Source of the DNA: Oscillospiraceae bacterium
Lineage (GTDB): Bacteria; Bacillota; Clostridia; Oscillospirales; Acutalibacteraceae
Assembly: GCA_029004655.1 (NCBI GenBank)
Contig: JAQVYP010000065.1
Location: 1-9,407, forward strand
Reading direction: 5' to 3'
DNA length: 9,407 nt
Part shown: positions 1-5,706 of the stretch, piece by piece
Numbering within the stretch: the first letter of the stretch is position 1
How the letters are laid out: each line of letters opens with the position of its first letter
Notes under the pieces: generated by a model
What the model was told of the DNA's origin: nothing
The model's database searches: none
Seen by the model: the letters and a program-made list of their open reading frames with translations, nothing else
Translations under genes and position numbers: made by a program

Positions 1-96
1 TGATGAAAATTTTTCTTCAAGCTCTTTGCCTAGCTCATATTTAAGAATTTTTGGTTTATAATATACACTGTCAAAATCCGTTTTATGTATCAACAT
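1..96 (-). CDS. splB: Putative spore photoproduct lyase, N-terminal fragment (runs off the left edge)
   Basis: The reverse strand is open from an ATG at 96 to the window edge and gives 32 residues. Residues 11-30 read VYYKPKILKYELGKELEEKF. From memory this resembles the N-terminus of Bacillus SplB (VYIEPRALEYPLGQELQDKF), with about 11 of 20 identical. SplB is a radical-SAM enzyme that repairs the spore photoproduct thymine dimer during germination. The CxxxCxxC cluster motif that would prove this lies outside the window. The start is uncertain: the only purine-rich element upstream is GGAAA, about 13 bases before the ATG, and the frame stays open further upstream into the rpmB terminator. The gene sits directly behind that terminator, so it is either read through or has its own, perhaps sporulation-specific, promoter, which I could not identify. 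Frame and similarity are seen; the function is inferred from a short match. Confidence 0.42.
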   Translation of the reverse strand, partial: MLIHKTDFDSVYYKPKILKYELGKELEEKFSS

Positions 97-128
97 TTTA
101 TTTTCAGCATTTCCAATAAATAAGAAAA

Positions 129-158
129 GGGATAACAAGGTAATTACCTTGTTATCCC
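129..158 (-). terminator. Rho-independent terminator of rpmB
   Basis: This is a perfect 30-base palindrome with half-site GGGATAACAAGGTAA. On the minus strand it is followed by TTTTCTTATTT (128 downwards), and it lies 24 bases past the rpmB stop. There are no unpaired loop bases in the repeat, so the innermost AT pairs must open to form the hairpin loop. The plus-strand exit has no clean T run, so termination should act mainly on rpmB transcripts. Confidence 0.85.
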
Positions 159-182
159 ATTAATCTTTTAACAAATATTCTC

Positions 183-371
183 TTAAACGGCGCGGGTAAC
201 TTTTCCCGAACGCAAGCAACGGGTGCAGGCGTTGATACGACGAGGAGAACCATTAACGATAGCCTTAACGCGTTTTACGTTGGGCTTCCAAGTTCTATTC
301 GAACGTCTGTGTGAATGAGAAACCTTAATGCCGAAAGAAACTTCTTTGCTGCAGATATCACACTTTGCCAT
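183..371 (-). CDS. rpmB: 50S ribosomal protein L28 (bL28), zinc-ribbon type
   Basis: This gene encodes bL28, a small basic protein of the large ribosomal subunit. The 62-residue product is the usual length and opens with MAKCDICSKEV. It carries two CxxC pairs, C4/C7 and C49/C52, so it is the zinc-binding (C+) paralogue type. Lysine and arginine richness and the central HSHRRSNRTWKPN segment (residues 18-31) are typical of the family. The start is fixed by a full Shine-Dalgarno AAAGGAGGTG about 7 bases upstream. It is monocistronic: its own promoter lies at 411-439 and a strong terminator at 129-158. It is divergent from the epimerase gene. Nothing is odd in the protein, and identification is secure. 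Confidence 0.97.
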   Translation of the reverse strand: MAKCDICSKEVSFGIKVSHSHRRSNRTWKPNVKRVKAIVNGSPRRINACTRCLRSGKVTRAV

Positions 372-410
372 AAATCTGCACCTCCTTTATTCTTTACAAT
401 AGCAAATGAT

Positions 411-439
411 ATAATAACAGATTTCTTGCTATTTTGCAA
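411..439 (-). promoter_or_regulatory. SigA-type promoter of rpmB
   Basis: Read on the minus strand, a -35 box TTGCAA (439-434) and a -10 box TATTAT (416-411) are separated by 17 bases. The predicted transcript starts near 404, leaving a short leader with AAAGGAGGTG before rpmB. Match quality is 4/6 and 5/6 to the consensus hexamers. Confidence 0.65.
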
Positions 440-506
440 TAGTTATTTGATGATTTTAAAAAAATGTTTTGTTTTATGCTTTTTTATTCCATATAAGTGA
501 TTTTAA

Positions 507-515
507 TGTTATAAT
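507..515 (+). promoter_or_regulatory. Extended -10 promoter of the epimerase-phosphatase unit
   Basis: TG-T-TATAAT is a perfect extended -10 element 35 bases before the epimerase start. No good -35 box lies 16-18 bases upstream (the region reads TTCCAT), which fits extended -10 promoters that depend less on -35 contacts. The predicted start near 522 leaves a leader of about 29 bases. Confidence 0.55.
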
Positions 516-550
516 TACGGATAATAATAAATATTCGGAGTGGAATTTAT

Positions 551-1426
551 ATGATTCTTCAACTAACAAACAATAAGCTTTATATATCAATTGATTCTCT
601 AGGCGCACAACTGATGTCGCTAAGAGATTTAGTCGGCACGGAGTATCTTTGGCAGGGGGACGAAAAGTATTGGAAAGGTCGCTCTCCGATTTTGTTTCCT
701 ATTGTGGGTTCACTAAAGAATAAAAAGACATATATTGACGGATTAGAGTATACCATGCCACAACATGGTTTGGCAAGAATAAGTGAATTCAAATTAAAAA
801 AGAATCTTACGGATAGCGCCGTTTATACATTTAGTTCAAACGATGAAACAAAGAAATCATATCCCTTTGATTTCGAGTTGGAGGTAACATACTCTGTTTC
901 TGACTTTTCGCTTATTGTTTCCTTTTGTGTTATAAATAAAGACAGTAAGTCAATGCCATTCGGTCTCGGCGGACATCCTGCATTTAATATTCCAATTTTC
1001 AGTGATGAAAATTTTGAGAATTATAAAATTAAGTTTGAAAAGACAGAGAATTGTGATTCGCCGGTTGTGGATCAAAAACTATGTACAATAATTTCTAAAG
1101 AACGTATTAGTGCGCTAGACAACACGAATTTCATAAATCTTAAACATGAATTGTTTTATAATGATGCATTGGTGCTTGAAAACCTTAAATCAAGAAGTGT
1201 CAGCATGTATTCGGTTGAAACAGGGCGCGGAATAAAAATGGATTTTGACGGGTTTGATTATTTTGGAATTTGGCAGGCAAAGGATGCACCGTTTGTTTGC
1301 CTAGAACCGTGGACTTCTACTGCTACACTTGATGTAGAAGATGATGATTTAAGACATAAACGTGGAATTATTGAACTCGCACCCGGAGAGACAAAAGAAT
1401 TCTGCTATAAAATCACAATTCTTTAG
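551..1426 (+). CDS. Aldose 1-epimerase (mutarotase) family protein, LacX-like
   Basis: The 291-residue product belongs to the galactose mutarotase-like superfamily, in the subgroup often annotated as LacX or aldose epimerase. These cytosolic beta-sandwich enzymes interconvert alpha and beta anomers of aldoses or sugar phosphates. Visible family marks are QHGLARISEF with H72 and R76, GLGGHPAFNIP with H142, and CLEPWTS with E252. By analogy with GalM, H142 would be the general acid and E252 the general base, with H72 and R76 binding substrate. The start is supported by CGGAG 10 bases upstream. Length is normal for the subgroup. The phosphatase gene follows after 13 bases, so the two are probably co-transcribed. 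That pairing suggests sugar or sugar-phosphate housekeeping, but the substrate cannot be read from the sequence. Confidence 0.88.
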   Translation: MILQLTNNKLYISIDSLGAQLMSLRDLVGTEYLWQGDEKYWKGRSPILFPIVGSLKNKKTYIDGLEYTMPQHGLARISEFKLKKNLTDSAVYTFSSNDETKKSYPFDFELEVTYSVSDFSLIVSFCVINKDSKSMPFGLGGHPAFNIPIFSDENFENYKIKFEKTENCDSPVVDQKLCTIISKERISALDNTNFINLKHELFYNDALVLENLKSRSVSMYSVETGRGIKMDFDGFDYFGIWQAKDAPFVCLEPWTSTATLDVEDDDLRHKRGIIELAPGETKEFCYKITIL

Positions 1427-1439
1427 GGTGGTGTTTGAA

Positions 1440-2111
1440 ATGAAAATAAAAGCAGTTTTGTTTGATCTTGATGGAACGTTGGTAAATTCATTGGAAGATT
1501 TAGCGAATGCCACCAATTACGCTTTAATAAATCATGGATATCCGTCACGTCCAATCGAAAGCTTTAAAATGTATGTTGGAGACGGAATTGCAAAAATGAT
1601 TGAAAGGGCTATGCCTCAATCAGATGTAAGTGCAGAAAAAACCGAATTAATTAAAAAAAGTTTTTTAGAGTATTATGATGGGCATTATTGTGACAAGACT
1701 TGCCGCTATGATGGAATGTCTGAGCTTGTTGACGGTTTGCACAAAGCAGGCATCAAACTTGCAGTTGTAACAAATAAGGTTGAGTTTATGGCAAAAAAAA
1801 TTGTCACTAAACTTTACGGAAAAAATGTCGATATAATATATGGTCAAAGAGATGGTGTACCGACAAAACCCGATCCAACTCTTGCGTTGATGGCTATGAA
1901 AAGCTTAGATGTTATTCCGGAGGAATGCGTTTTTTTAGGCGATTCCGGAGTGGACATTAAAACGGCTGTCAACAGTGGAGCAATCCCCGTAGGTGCTCTT
2001 TGGGGATTCAGGGGTAAAGATGAGCTTGTCGCCAATGGCGCAAAGCATCTGATTGATGAACCATTCAAATTATTAGAAATAATCAATAAACAACTCCAAA
2101 ATCCACGCTAA
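1440..2111 (+). CDS. HAD-superfamily hydrolase, phosphoglycolate phosphatase (Gph/PpaX)-like
   Basis: The 223-residue product shows all four HAD motifs: DLDGTLVNS with nucleophile D9 and acid/base D11, VVTNK with T111, the lysine of KPDP at K143, and GDSGVD with D168 and D172. The helical cap between motifs I and II places it in subfamily I with phosphoglycolate phosphatases and pyrophosphatases such as PpaX. Such enzymes cleave small phosphomonoesters with Mg2+; the actual substrate is open. I chose ATG 1440 because AGGGTGGTG (1425-1433) precedes it at good spacing and the protein then begins MKIKAVLFDLDGT. The frame is open up to 1362, but that extension would overlap the epimerase C-terminus and add 26 unrelated residues. 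It is second in a two-gene unit, and no clear terminator follows. Confidence 0.9.
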   Translation: MKIKAVLFDLDGTLVNSLEDLANATNYALINHGYPSRPIESFKMYVGDGIAKMIERAMPQSDVSAEKTELIKKSFLEYYDGHYCDKTCRYDGMSELVDGLHKAGIKLAVVTNKVEFMAKKIVTKLYGKNVDIIYGQRDGVPTKPDPTLALMAMKSLDVIPEECVFLGDSGVDIKTAVNSGAIPVGALWGFRGKDELVANGAKHLIDEPFKLLEIINKQLQNPR

Positions 2112-2202
2112 TTTTTCTGTACGAAATTATAGTTGTCTGCGGAAAAGATAGTGAATTTTTAATTGTTGCTATGATAGATAGACAATAATAAATATTTGGG
2201 TG
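2112..2202. other. Short intergenic stretch without a recognisable terminator
   Basis: This AT-rich gap follows the phosphatase stop. I see no GC-rich hairpin with a U tract, so transcription of the upstream unit may end inefficiently or run into the dCMP deaminase gene. A weak ATTGT/ACAAT inverted repeat is all that stands out. No ORF with a ribosome binding site is present. Confidence 0.4.
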
Positions 2203-2231
2203 TTGAATATTTTATATTAATGCGCTAAAAT
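2203..2231 (+). promoter_or_regulatory. SigA-type promoter of the dCMP deaminase gene
   Basis: TTGAAT (2203-2208) and TAAAAT (2226-2231) are spaced by exactly 17 bases, matching the consensus at 4/6 and 5/6. Transcription would begin near 2238, giving a leader of about 43 bases that contains GAGAGGG six bases before the ATG. Confidence 0.65.
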
Positions 2232-2280
2232 AGCATTATATTCAAAAAGTAAATCAAATCTGCTTTAGAGAGGGACGCTT

Positions 2281-2760
2281 ATGAAACGCAAGGACTATCT
2301 TAGTTGGGATGAATATTTCATGGGAATAGCATTGCTATCTTCTCAGCGAAGCAAGGATCCCGGAACACAAGTTGGAGCATGTATTGTAAATTCAGAGAAT
2401 CGCATTATGTCTGTTGGATATAATGGTATGCCTCATGGCTGTGATGATGATTGCTATCCTTGGGATCGCGAGGGTGAGCCTATGGACACAAAGTATATGT
2501 TTGTGTGTCATGCAGAGCTGAATGCAATCTTGAATTACAACGGTGGTTCGCTTATAGGAAGTCGTATTTATACAACCTTGTTCCCCTGCAACGAATGCAC
2601 AAAGGCGTTAATCCAAAAGGGAATAGCAGACATAATATATTTGTCGGACAAGTATGCTGATACCGATGCTACTAAGGCATCTAAACAAATGCTGGATTCA
2701 GCAGGGGTTAAATATCATGCATATGAGCCAACTATGCGAACAATTGAAGTGAAACTTTAG
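2281..2760 (+). CDS. comEB: dCMP deaminase (ComEB-like cytidine/deoxycytidylate deaminase)
   Basis: The enzyme deaminates dCMP to dUMP, the substrate of thymidylate synthase, in the cytosol. The 159-residue product has the zinc-dependent deaminase signature: CHAELNAI with ligand H77 and proton-shuttle E79, and PCNEC with ligands C103 and C106. GYNGMP (residues 46-51) is the family's substrate-binding loop, and the CDDDCYPW insert around 54-61 is typical of dCMP deaminases as opposed to tRNA or cytosine deaminases. The start has GAGAGGG at 2268-2274. It is called ComEB because of family similarity to the Bacillus comE operon gene; the competence genes comEA and comEC are not adjacent here, so a competence link is not implied. 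It has its own promoter and a shared terminator with the convergent rluA-family gene. Confidence 0.94.
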   Translation: MKRKDYLSWDEYFMGIALLSSQRSKDPGTQVGACIVNSENRIMSVGYNGMPHGCDDDCYPWDREGEPMDTKYMFVCHAELNAILNYNGGSLIGSRIYTTLFPCNECTKALIQKGIADIIYLSDKYADTDATKASKQMLDSAGVKYHAYEPTMRTIEVKL

Positions 2761-2771
2761 TATTAAAAATC

Positions 2772-2816
2772 AAAAGAGATGAAAACCTTTAAAAGTTTTC
2801 ATCCCTTTTTAATTTT
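2772..2816. terminator. Bidirectional terminator between convergent genes
   Basis: The stem GATGAAAAC (2778-2786) pairs with GTTTTCATC (2795-2803) around an 8-base loop. Flanking AAAAG and CTTTTT extend it with one mismatch. The plus-strand exit runs CCCTTTTTAATTTTT, and the minus-strand exit runs TCTTTTGATTTTT, so both transcripts meet a U-rich tail. The right arm encodes the last residues of the pseudouridine synthase, so the hairpin overlaps that coding end. Confidence 0.8.
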
Positions 2817-3784
2817 TGCTTATAATTAGTGTCTGGGAACAGTTCTTCTGCAAACCAAACGGAGTTCACCTCAAATGTTTTGCCGTTTAAATAATTTAAT
2901 ATTCCACCGTCAGTTTCAAATTTGAAACTCAAATGATAAGAGTATAACGCTTGATGCTTAAATCCATCTTGCTTGTCCTTGGCATTTTTGCCGTATTTCC
3001 CGTCTCCCAAAATCGGATGACCGATTGAGGCCAAGTGAGCTCTGATTTGATGAGTTCTACCTGTCAGCAGTTCAACTTCAAGCAATGCCATATTGTCCCT
3101 TGTTGCAAGAGTGTTATATTTGGTTTTTATAGTTCGTCCCGAATCTGTCATTTCTTTTGTTAGGAAAACCTGATTCTTTTCTTCGTTTTTCTCAAGGTAT
3201 CCTTCCAAAGTTGCAGACTTTTTCTTTGGAATTCCATGTACAACGGTAATATATCGTTTGTCAATTTCTCGCAAGCGGATTTTTTCGCACAAAATGCGAA
3301 GCGCCTCAGCATTTTTGGCGGCAATAACTATACCACCTGTGTTTCGGTCAATTCTATTGGCCAGCGACGGGCGAAAACTATGCTCTTCTGACGGGTCGTA
3401 TTCCCCTTTGTCATACAAATAATGCTGTATGCGTGCGATAAGAGTGTCGCGATACTCAGTGCTGTCAGGGTGAACCAGCAAACCCTGCTTTTTATCAACC
3501 AAAAGAATATTTTCATCCTCATAAACAACATCAAGCACAGCAGGTGCGGACAAAAAATCATACTTTGGCTGAACTGGTGCAAAAAATTCGTCATTGACAT
3601 ACATATCGACAACATTGCCAACAACAAGTCGAGTGCTGATTTCGGCACGCTTATTATCAACCTTTATCCGCTTTGTCCTAATATATTTATACATAAGCGC
3701 TTGAGGCAGCAAAGGAACAGATTTAGTTATGAATTTATCCAGCCTTTGGTCGGCATCGTTCTTTTCTATTATAAAGCTTTTCAT
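2789..3784 (-). CDS. RluA-family ribosomal large-subunit pseudouridine synthase (RluC/RluD-like)
   Basis: The 331-residue protein isomerises specific uridines of rRNA to pseudouridine. An S4-like RNA-binding domain occupies roughly residues 1-65 (LDKFITKSVP, with RIKVDNKRA at 39-47). The catalytic domain follows, with NRIDRNTGG holding the expected nucleophile D146. The downstream marks LLTGRTHQIRAHLASIGHPI (239-258) and GDGKYG (260-265) are diagnostic. The usual HRLDxxTSG motif is altered to NRIDRNTGG, but the aspartate is kept. GGAG lies six bases before the ATG. The target uridine cannot be assigned, so no RluC or RluD symbol is given. The gene converges on the dCMP deaminase gene and shares its terminator. 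Its promoter is unclear and may lie in the left end of the adjacent repeat element. Confidence 0.92.
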   Translation of the reverse strand: MKSFIIEKNDADQRLDKFITKSVPLLPQALMYKYIRTKRIKVDNKRAEISTRLVVGNVVDMYVNDEFFAPVQPKYDFLSAPAVLDVVYEDENILLVDKKQGLLVHPDSTEYRDTLIARIQHYLYDKGEYDPSEEHSFRPSLANRIDRNTGGIVIAAKNAEALRILCEKIRLREIDKRYITVVHGIPKKKSATLEGYLEKNEEKNQVFLTKEMTDSGRTIKTKYNTLATRDNMALLEVELLTGRTHQIRAHLASIGHPILGDGKYGKNAKDKQDGFKHQALYSYHLSFKFETDGGILNYLNGKTFEVNSVWFAEELFPDTNYKQKLKRDENF

Positions 3785-3807
3785 TTATTTCTCCAGTATT
3801 TTATAAT

Positions 3808-3970
3808 TAATACTAATTCCAATTAATAAGCGTCCAAAGATTTGCGAGGATTTTGATTGTGAGGCAAGGCGGAGGACGAAGGCGGGCTGTCGCCCGCCGA
3901 GGACGACAACGAATTCTCGCAAACAAAAAGACCGAAAAGATTGGATGATTTTCATTTGGAACTAGTATAA
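3808..3970. repeat. GC-rich nested palindrome with terminal inverted repeats, MITE-like
   Basis: The ends TACTAATTCCAA (3811-3822) and TTGGAACTAGTA (3956-3967) are inverted copies at 11 of 12 bases. Each arm continues with a second shared block: TTCCAA, ten bases, TCCAA. Inside, TTTGCGAGGATT (3841-3852) pairs with AATTCTCGCAAA (3912-3923) apart from one wobble. At the centre GGCGGGC (3881-3887) pairs perfectly with GCCCGCC (3892-3898) around TGTC. GAGGACGA occurs twice near the centre. The core is far richer in GC than its AT-rich surroundings, and there is no ORF. The structure fits a small non-autonomous mobile repeat or a dispersed structured element; a second genomic copy cannot be tested from this window. 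Confidence 0.6.
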
Positions 3971-4003
3971 AGTTGCTTTATGTAGTATATCATGATTTTG
4001 TCC

Positions 4004-4032
4004 TTTTCAAAAGAGGGAAAATAGTATATAAT
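4004..4032 (+). promoter_or_regulatory. SigA-type promoter of pyrE
   Basis: TTTTCA (4004-4009) and a perfect TATAAT (4027-4032) are spaced by 17 bases. Transcription should start near 4039, giving a leader of about 42 bases. That leader is too short for a PyrR attenuator, and I see no antiterminator hairpin, so PyrR attenuation is not evident. Confidence 0.7.
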
Positions 4033-4065
4033 ATATTTTTATAGGATATTTTAAAAAGAACAAAA

Positions 4066-4083
4066 GAGAGGATTTTGAAATTG
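4066..4083 (+). promoter_or_regulatory. Ribosome binding site that fixes a TTG start for pyrE
   Basis: GAGAGGA (4066-4072) lies 8 bases before TTG at 4081-4083. An in-frame TTG at 4075 is only 2 bases from the site, too close to be used. No in-frame ATG exists near the N-terminus. Confidence 0.7.
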
Positions 4084-4662
4084 ATTTTAAAAGAACGTGT
4101 TATAGAGATACTTAAGGAGGCAGGAGTGCTGCTTGAAGGCCATTTTCTGCTGACTTCAGGACGCCATTCTAATAAATATTTACAATGCGCCAGAATTTTC
4201 AGAAACACAAAATATAGTGAAGAATTGTGCGCTGCATTGGCAGAGCAATTTAAAGACGATAATGTTGAGCTTGTTATTGGGCCTGCTATCGGAGCAATTC
4301 AAATGGCTTATGAAGTCAGTCGCCACATCAAATGTGAGAACTTCTTTACAGAGCGTGAAGATGGTGTTATGACGCTAAGAAGAGGATTTGCCATTGAGCC
4401 CGGTCAACGTGTTTTGGTTGTTGAGGATGTTGTAACAACCGGTGGCTCAGTGCGTGAGGTTATAGACATTGTAAAGGATGCCGGCGGCAAAGTTGTTGGC
4501 GTGGGTGTTGTGGTTGATCGTACCGGAGGCAAGATCGATTTTGGAGTGCCGATTAAATCCGTTATTTCTCTTGATGTTGAATCATGGAACGCAGAGGAAT
4601 GCCCTATTTGCAAGGCAGGTAATCCTGCTCCCGTGAAACTTGGAAGTCGTAAAAAAATATAA
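4081..4662 (+). CDS. pyrE: Orotate phosphoribosyltransferase
   Basis: PyrE joins orotate to PRPP to form orotidine 5'-monophosphate, the fifth step of de novo pyrimidine synthesis, in the cytosol. With the TTG start at 4081 the product has 193 residues. The PRPP-binding signature VLVVEDVVTTGGS spans 111-123 with acidic pair E115/D116. The loop FFTEREDGVMTLRRGF (88-103) holds the K/R-rich PRPP contact region, and LLTSGRHSNKYLQC (23-36) is the orotate-side motif. The C-terminal CPICKAGNPAPVKLGSRK tail (174-191) is typical of the Thermus-type PyrE subgroup widespread in clostridia. No other pyr genes are adjacent. radC follows 32 bases after the stop and is probably co-transcribed. The start depends on ribosome-site spacing; two extra residues are possible with TTG 4075. 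Confidence 0.93.
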   Translation: MILKERVIEILKEAGVLLEGHFLLTSGRHSNKYLQCARIFRNTKYSEELCAALAEQFKDDNVELVIGPAIGAIQMAYEVSRHIKCENFFTEREDGVMTLRRGFAIEPGQRVLVVEDVVTTGGSVREVIDIVKDAGGKVVGVGVVVDRTGGKIDFGVPIKSVISLDVESWNAEECPICKAGNPAPVKLGSRKKI

Positions 4663-4680
4663 ACCGTTTTTAGCGGTTTA
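4660..4680 (+). promoter_or_regulatory. Small hairpin across the pyrE stop and just before radC
   Basis: TAAACCG (4660-4666) pairs perfectly with CGGTTTA (4674-4680) around a 7-base loop. It begins at the pyrE stop codon and ends 5 bases before the GGTGAT ribosome site of radC. It has no U tract, so it is a poor terminator. It could instead affect transcript stability or radC translation. Confidence 0.4.
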
Positions 4681-4694
4681 ATATGGGTGATAAT

Positions 4695-5381
4695 ATGGAA
4701 AATATTCATGAAGGTCACCGTGACAGAATGCGAGATAAATTCCTTAAAAGCGGACTTGATTCCATGGCTTCGCATGAGGTTTTGGAGTTTATGTTGTATC
4801 ATTCGATTCTAAGACACGATACGAATGCGATTGCGCACAATCTTATGAATGCATTCGGATCCCTTCCCGCTGTTTTAGATGCACCATATGAAGAACTCTT
4901 AAAGATTGATGGCGTTTCTAAAGTAACTGCGACATTTATTAAGTTTGAGCTGCAACTCATGCGTCGCTATTTTTCAGAGAAAACAGAATTGGCAATCCCG
5001 ATTAAAAGCGTCAGCGATTGCGGAAACTATTTGCTTGGTCGATATATTGGATATAATAATGAGGTTGCATCGCTGCTTTGCATGGACAATAAGTGCAATG
5101 TGTTGGGCTTTGAAGTTATTTGTGAGGGTGATATTGGCTCAGCTGTGTTCAGCTCTCGCAAGATTATCGAAACAGTAATAAAATATAGGGCAACCACTGC
5201 AATTCTTGCACATAATCATCCGGGTGGAATTGCTCTTCCGTCAAATGATGATATTGAAGCAACTAAAGGCATCATAAGTGCTTTATCTCACGTTAGTGTG
5301 CTGCTGCTTGACCATATTATTATCGCTGATGGAGATTATGTATCATTAGCGGATTCAGCAGAGTACAAGTGTTTGTTTTAA
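4695..5381 (+). CDS. radC: RadC-family JAB/MPN domain protein
   Basis: The 228-residue protein combines an N-terminal helical region with a helix-hairpin-helix-like segment (LLKIDGVSKVTATFIK, about 68-83) and a C-terminal MPN/JAB domain. The metalloprotease-type motif is intact: distal E144, then H173 and H175 of HNHPGG, then S183 and D186 of PSNDD. This pattern suggests a zinc-dependent hydrolase. The radC name is historical: the E. coli radC102 phenotype was later traced to recG, and the function of the family remains uncertain. I chose ATG 4695 because GGTGAT (4686-4691) fits the anti-Shine-Dalgarno at proper register and the protein then starts MENIHEGHRDRM. ATG 4683, which adds four residues, has no ribosome site. 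It lies behind pyrE and ends in a strong terminator. Confidence 0.9.
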   Translation: MENIHEGHRDRMRDKFLKSGLDSMASHEVLEFMLYHSILRHDTNAIAHNLMNAFGSLPAVLDAPYEELLKIDGVSKVTATFIKFELQLMRRYFSEKTELAIPIKSVSDCGNYLLGRYIGYNNEVASLLCMDNKCNVLGFEVICEGDIGSAVFSSRKIIETVIKYRATTAILAHNHPGGIALPSNDDIEATKGIISALSHVSVLLLDHIIIADGDYVSLADSAEYKCLF

Positions 5382-5400
5382 ACTAATCAAATCAGATTTT

Positions 5401-5436
5401 ATGCGGTATGGCATTTTTGCTGTGCCGCATTTTTTT
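5401..5436 (+). terminator. Strong Rho-independent terminator of the pyrE-radC unit
   Basis: ATGCGGTATGGCA (5401-5413) pairs along 13 positions, three of them wobbles, with 5418-5430, around a TTTT loop. A run of seven T follows directly. It starts 20 bases after the radC stop. Confidence 0.9.
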
Positions 5437-5706
5437 GTCTTTGAATATATGTTTACTAATTTAATATATGCTTGTGTTTGCAATATGGACATGATAAAAT
5501 ATTAGTAAGGTGTTTTTATCTGAAAATACTGTTTTGATTAGTGATTTTTTGTTAAAGAAACAGAATAATTCTTTTGCTTAAAGTATAATATTACTATTAG
5601 CTTTCCTGAGAAAAGCATTACAAATGGTGCACAGTGTTCATGGAATCAAGATCAGTTTACAATGAGTTTGAAATGTGAAATATAATTGATAAGGTGGTGC
5701 GTTAAT
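5437..5706 (+). other. Long AT-rich leader before the beta-CASP nuclease gene
   Basis: This 270-base stretch has no ORF with a credible ribosome site. It holds several possible promoters. The best is TTGTGT (5472-5477), 17 bases, TAAAAT (5495-5500). Lone TATAAT boxes at 5584-5589 and 5681-5686 lack well-spaced -35 boxes, and the latter would start transcription inside the ribosome site. An 8-base inverted repeat, TTACTAAT (5453-5460) and ATTAGTAA (5501-5508), brackets the best promoter. I recognise no riboswitch. Confidence 0.4.
5472..5500 (+). promoter_or_regulatory. Candidate promoter of the beta-CASP nuclease gene
   Basis: TTGTGT and TAAAAT at 17-base spacing match the consensus at 3/6 and 5/6. 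If used, the mRNA leader would be about 200 bases. The flanking inverted repeat (5453-5460 and 5501-5508) could be a regulator site or chance. Confidence 0.35.

Noticed and set aside
2..61. Plus-strand frame ending at about 61 as the tail of an incoming gene
   Set aside because: It is only about 19 codons of serine-rich sequence with no family similarity; the minus-strand frame gives a better match.
315..500. Plus-strand frame of 61 residues opposite rpmB and its promoter
   Set aside because: It is antisense to rpmB, has no ribosome site and has a low-complexity hydrophobic sequence; a chance frame.
1362..1439. Extension of the HAD phosphatase to an upstream ATG at 1362
   Set aside because: It would overlap the epimerase C-terminus and add 26 residues unlike the family, whereas AGGGTGGTG sits correctly before ATG 1440.
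522..2202. Shared word AATAATAAATATT near 524 and near 2184, upstream of two genes
   Set aside because: It is a 13-base word made almost only of A and T in an AT-rich background; nearby bases diverge, so chance is the simpler explanation.
3422..3826. Plus-strand frame of 134 residues opposite the pseudouridine synthase gene
   Set aside because: It is fully antisense to a well-supported gene, lacks a ribosome site and resembles no family.
3838..3925. CRISPR array or tandem repeat in the GC-rich block
   Set aside because: There are no regularly spaced direct repeats with spacers; the symmetry is inverted, and the GAGGACGA word occurs only twice.
4404..4802. Minus-strand frame of 132 residues across pyrE and radC
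   Set aside because: It is antisense to two recognised genes with intact motifs, and its composition is serine/threonine-rich as expected for a shadow frame.
5686..5706. TTG at 5686 as the start of the beta-CASP protein
   Set aside because: It would put the ribosome binding site inside the gene and add MIRWCVN, which is not part of the fold's usual N-terminus.
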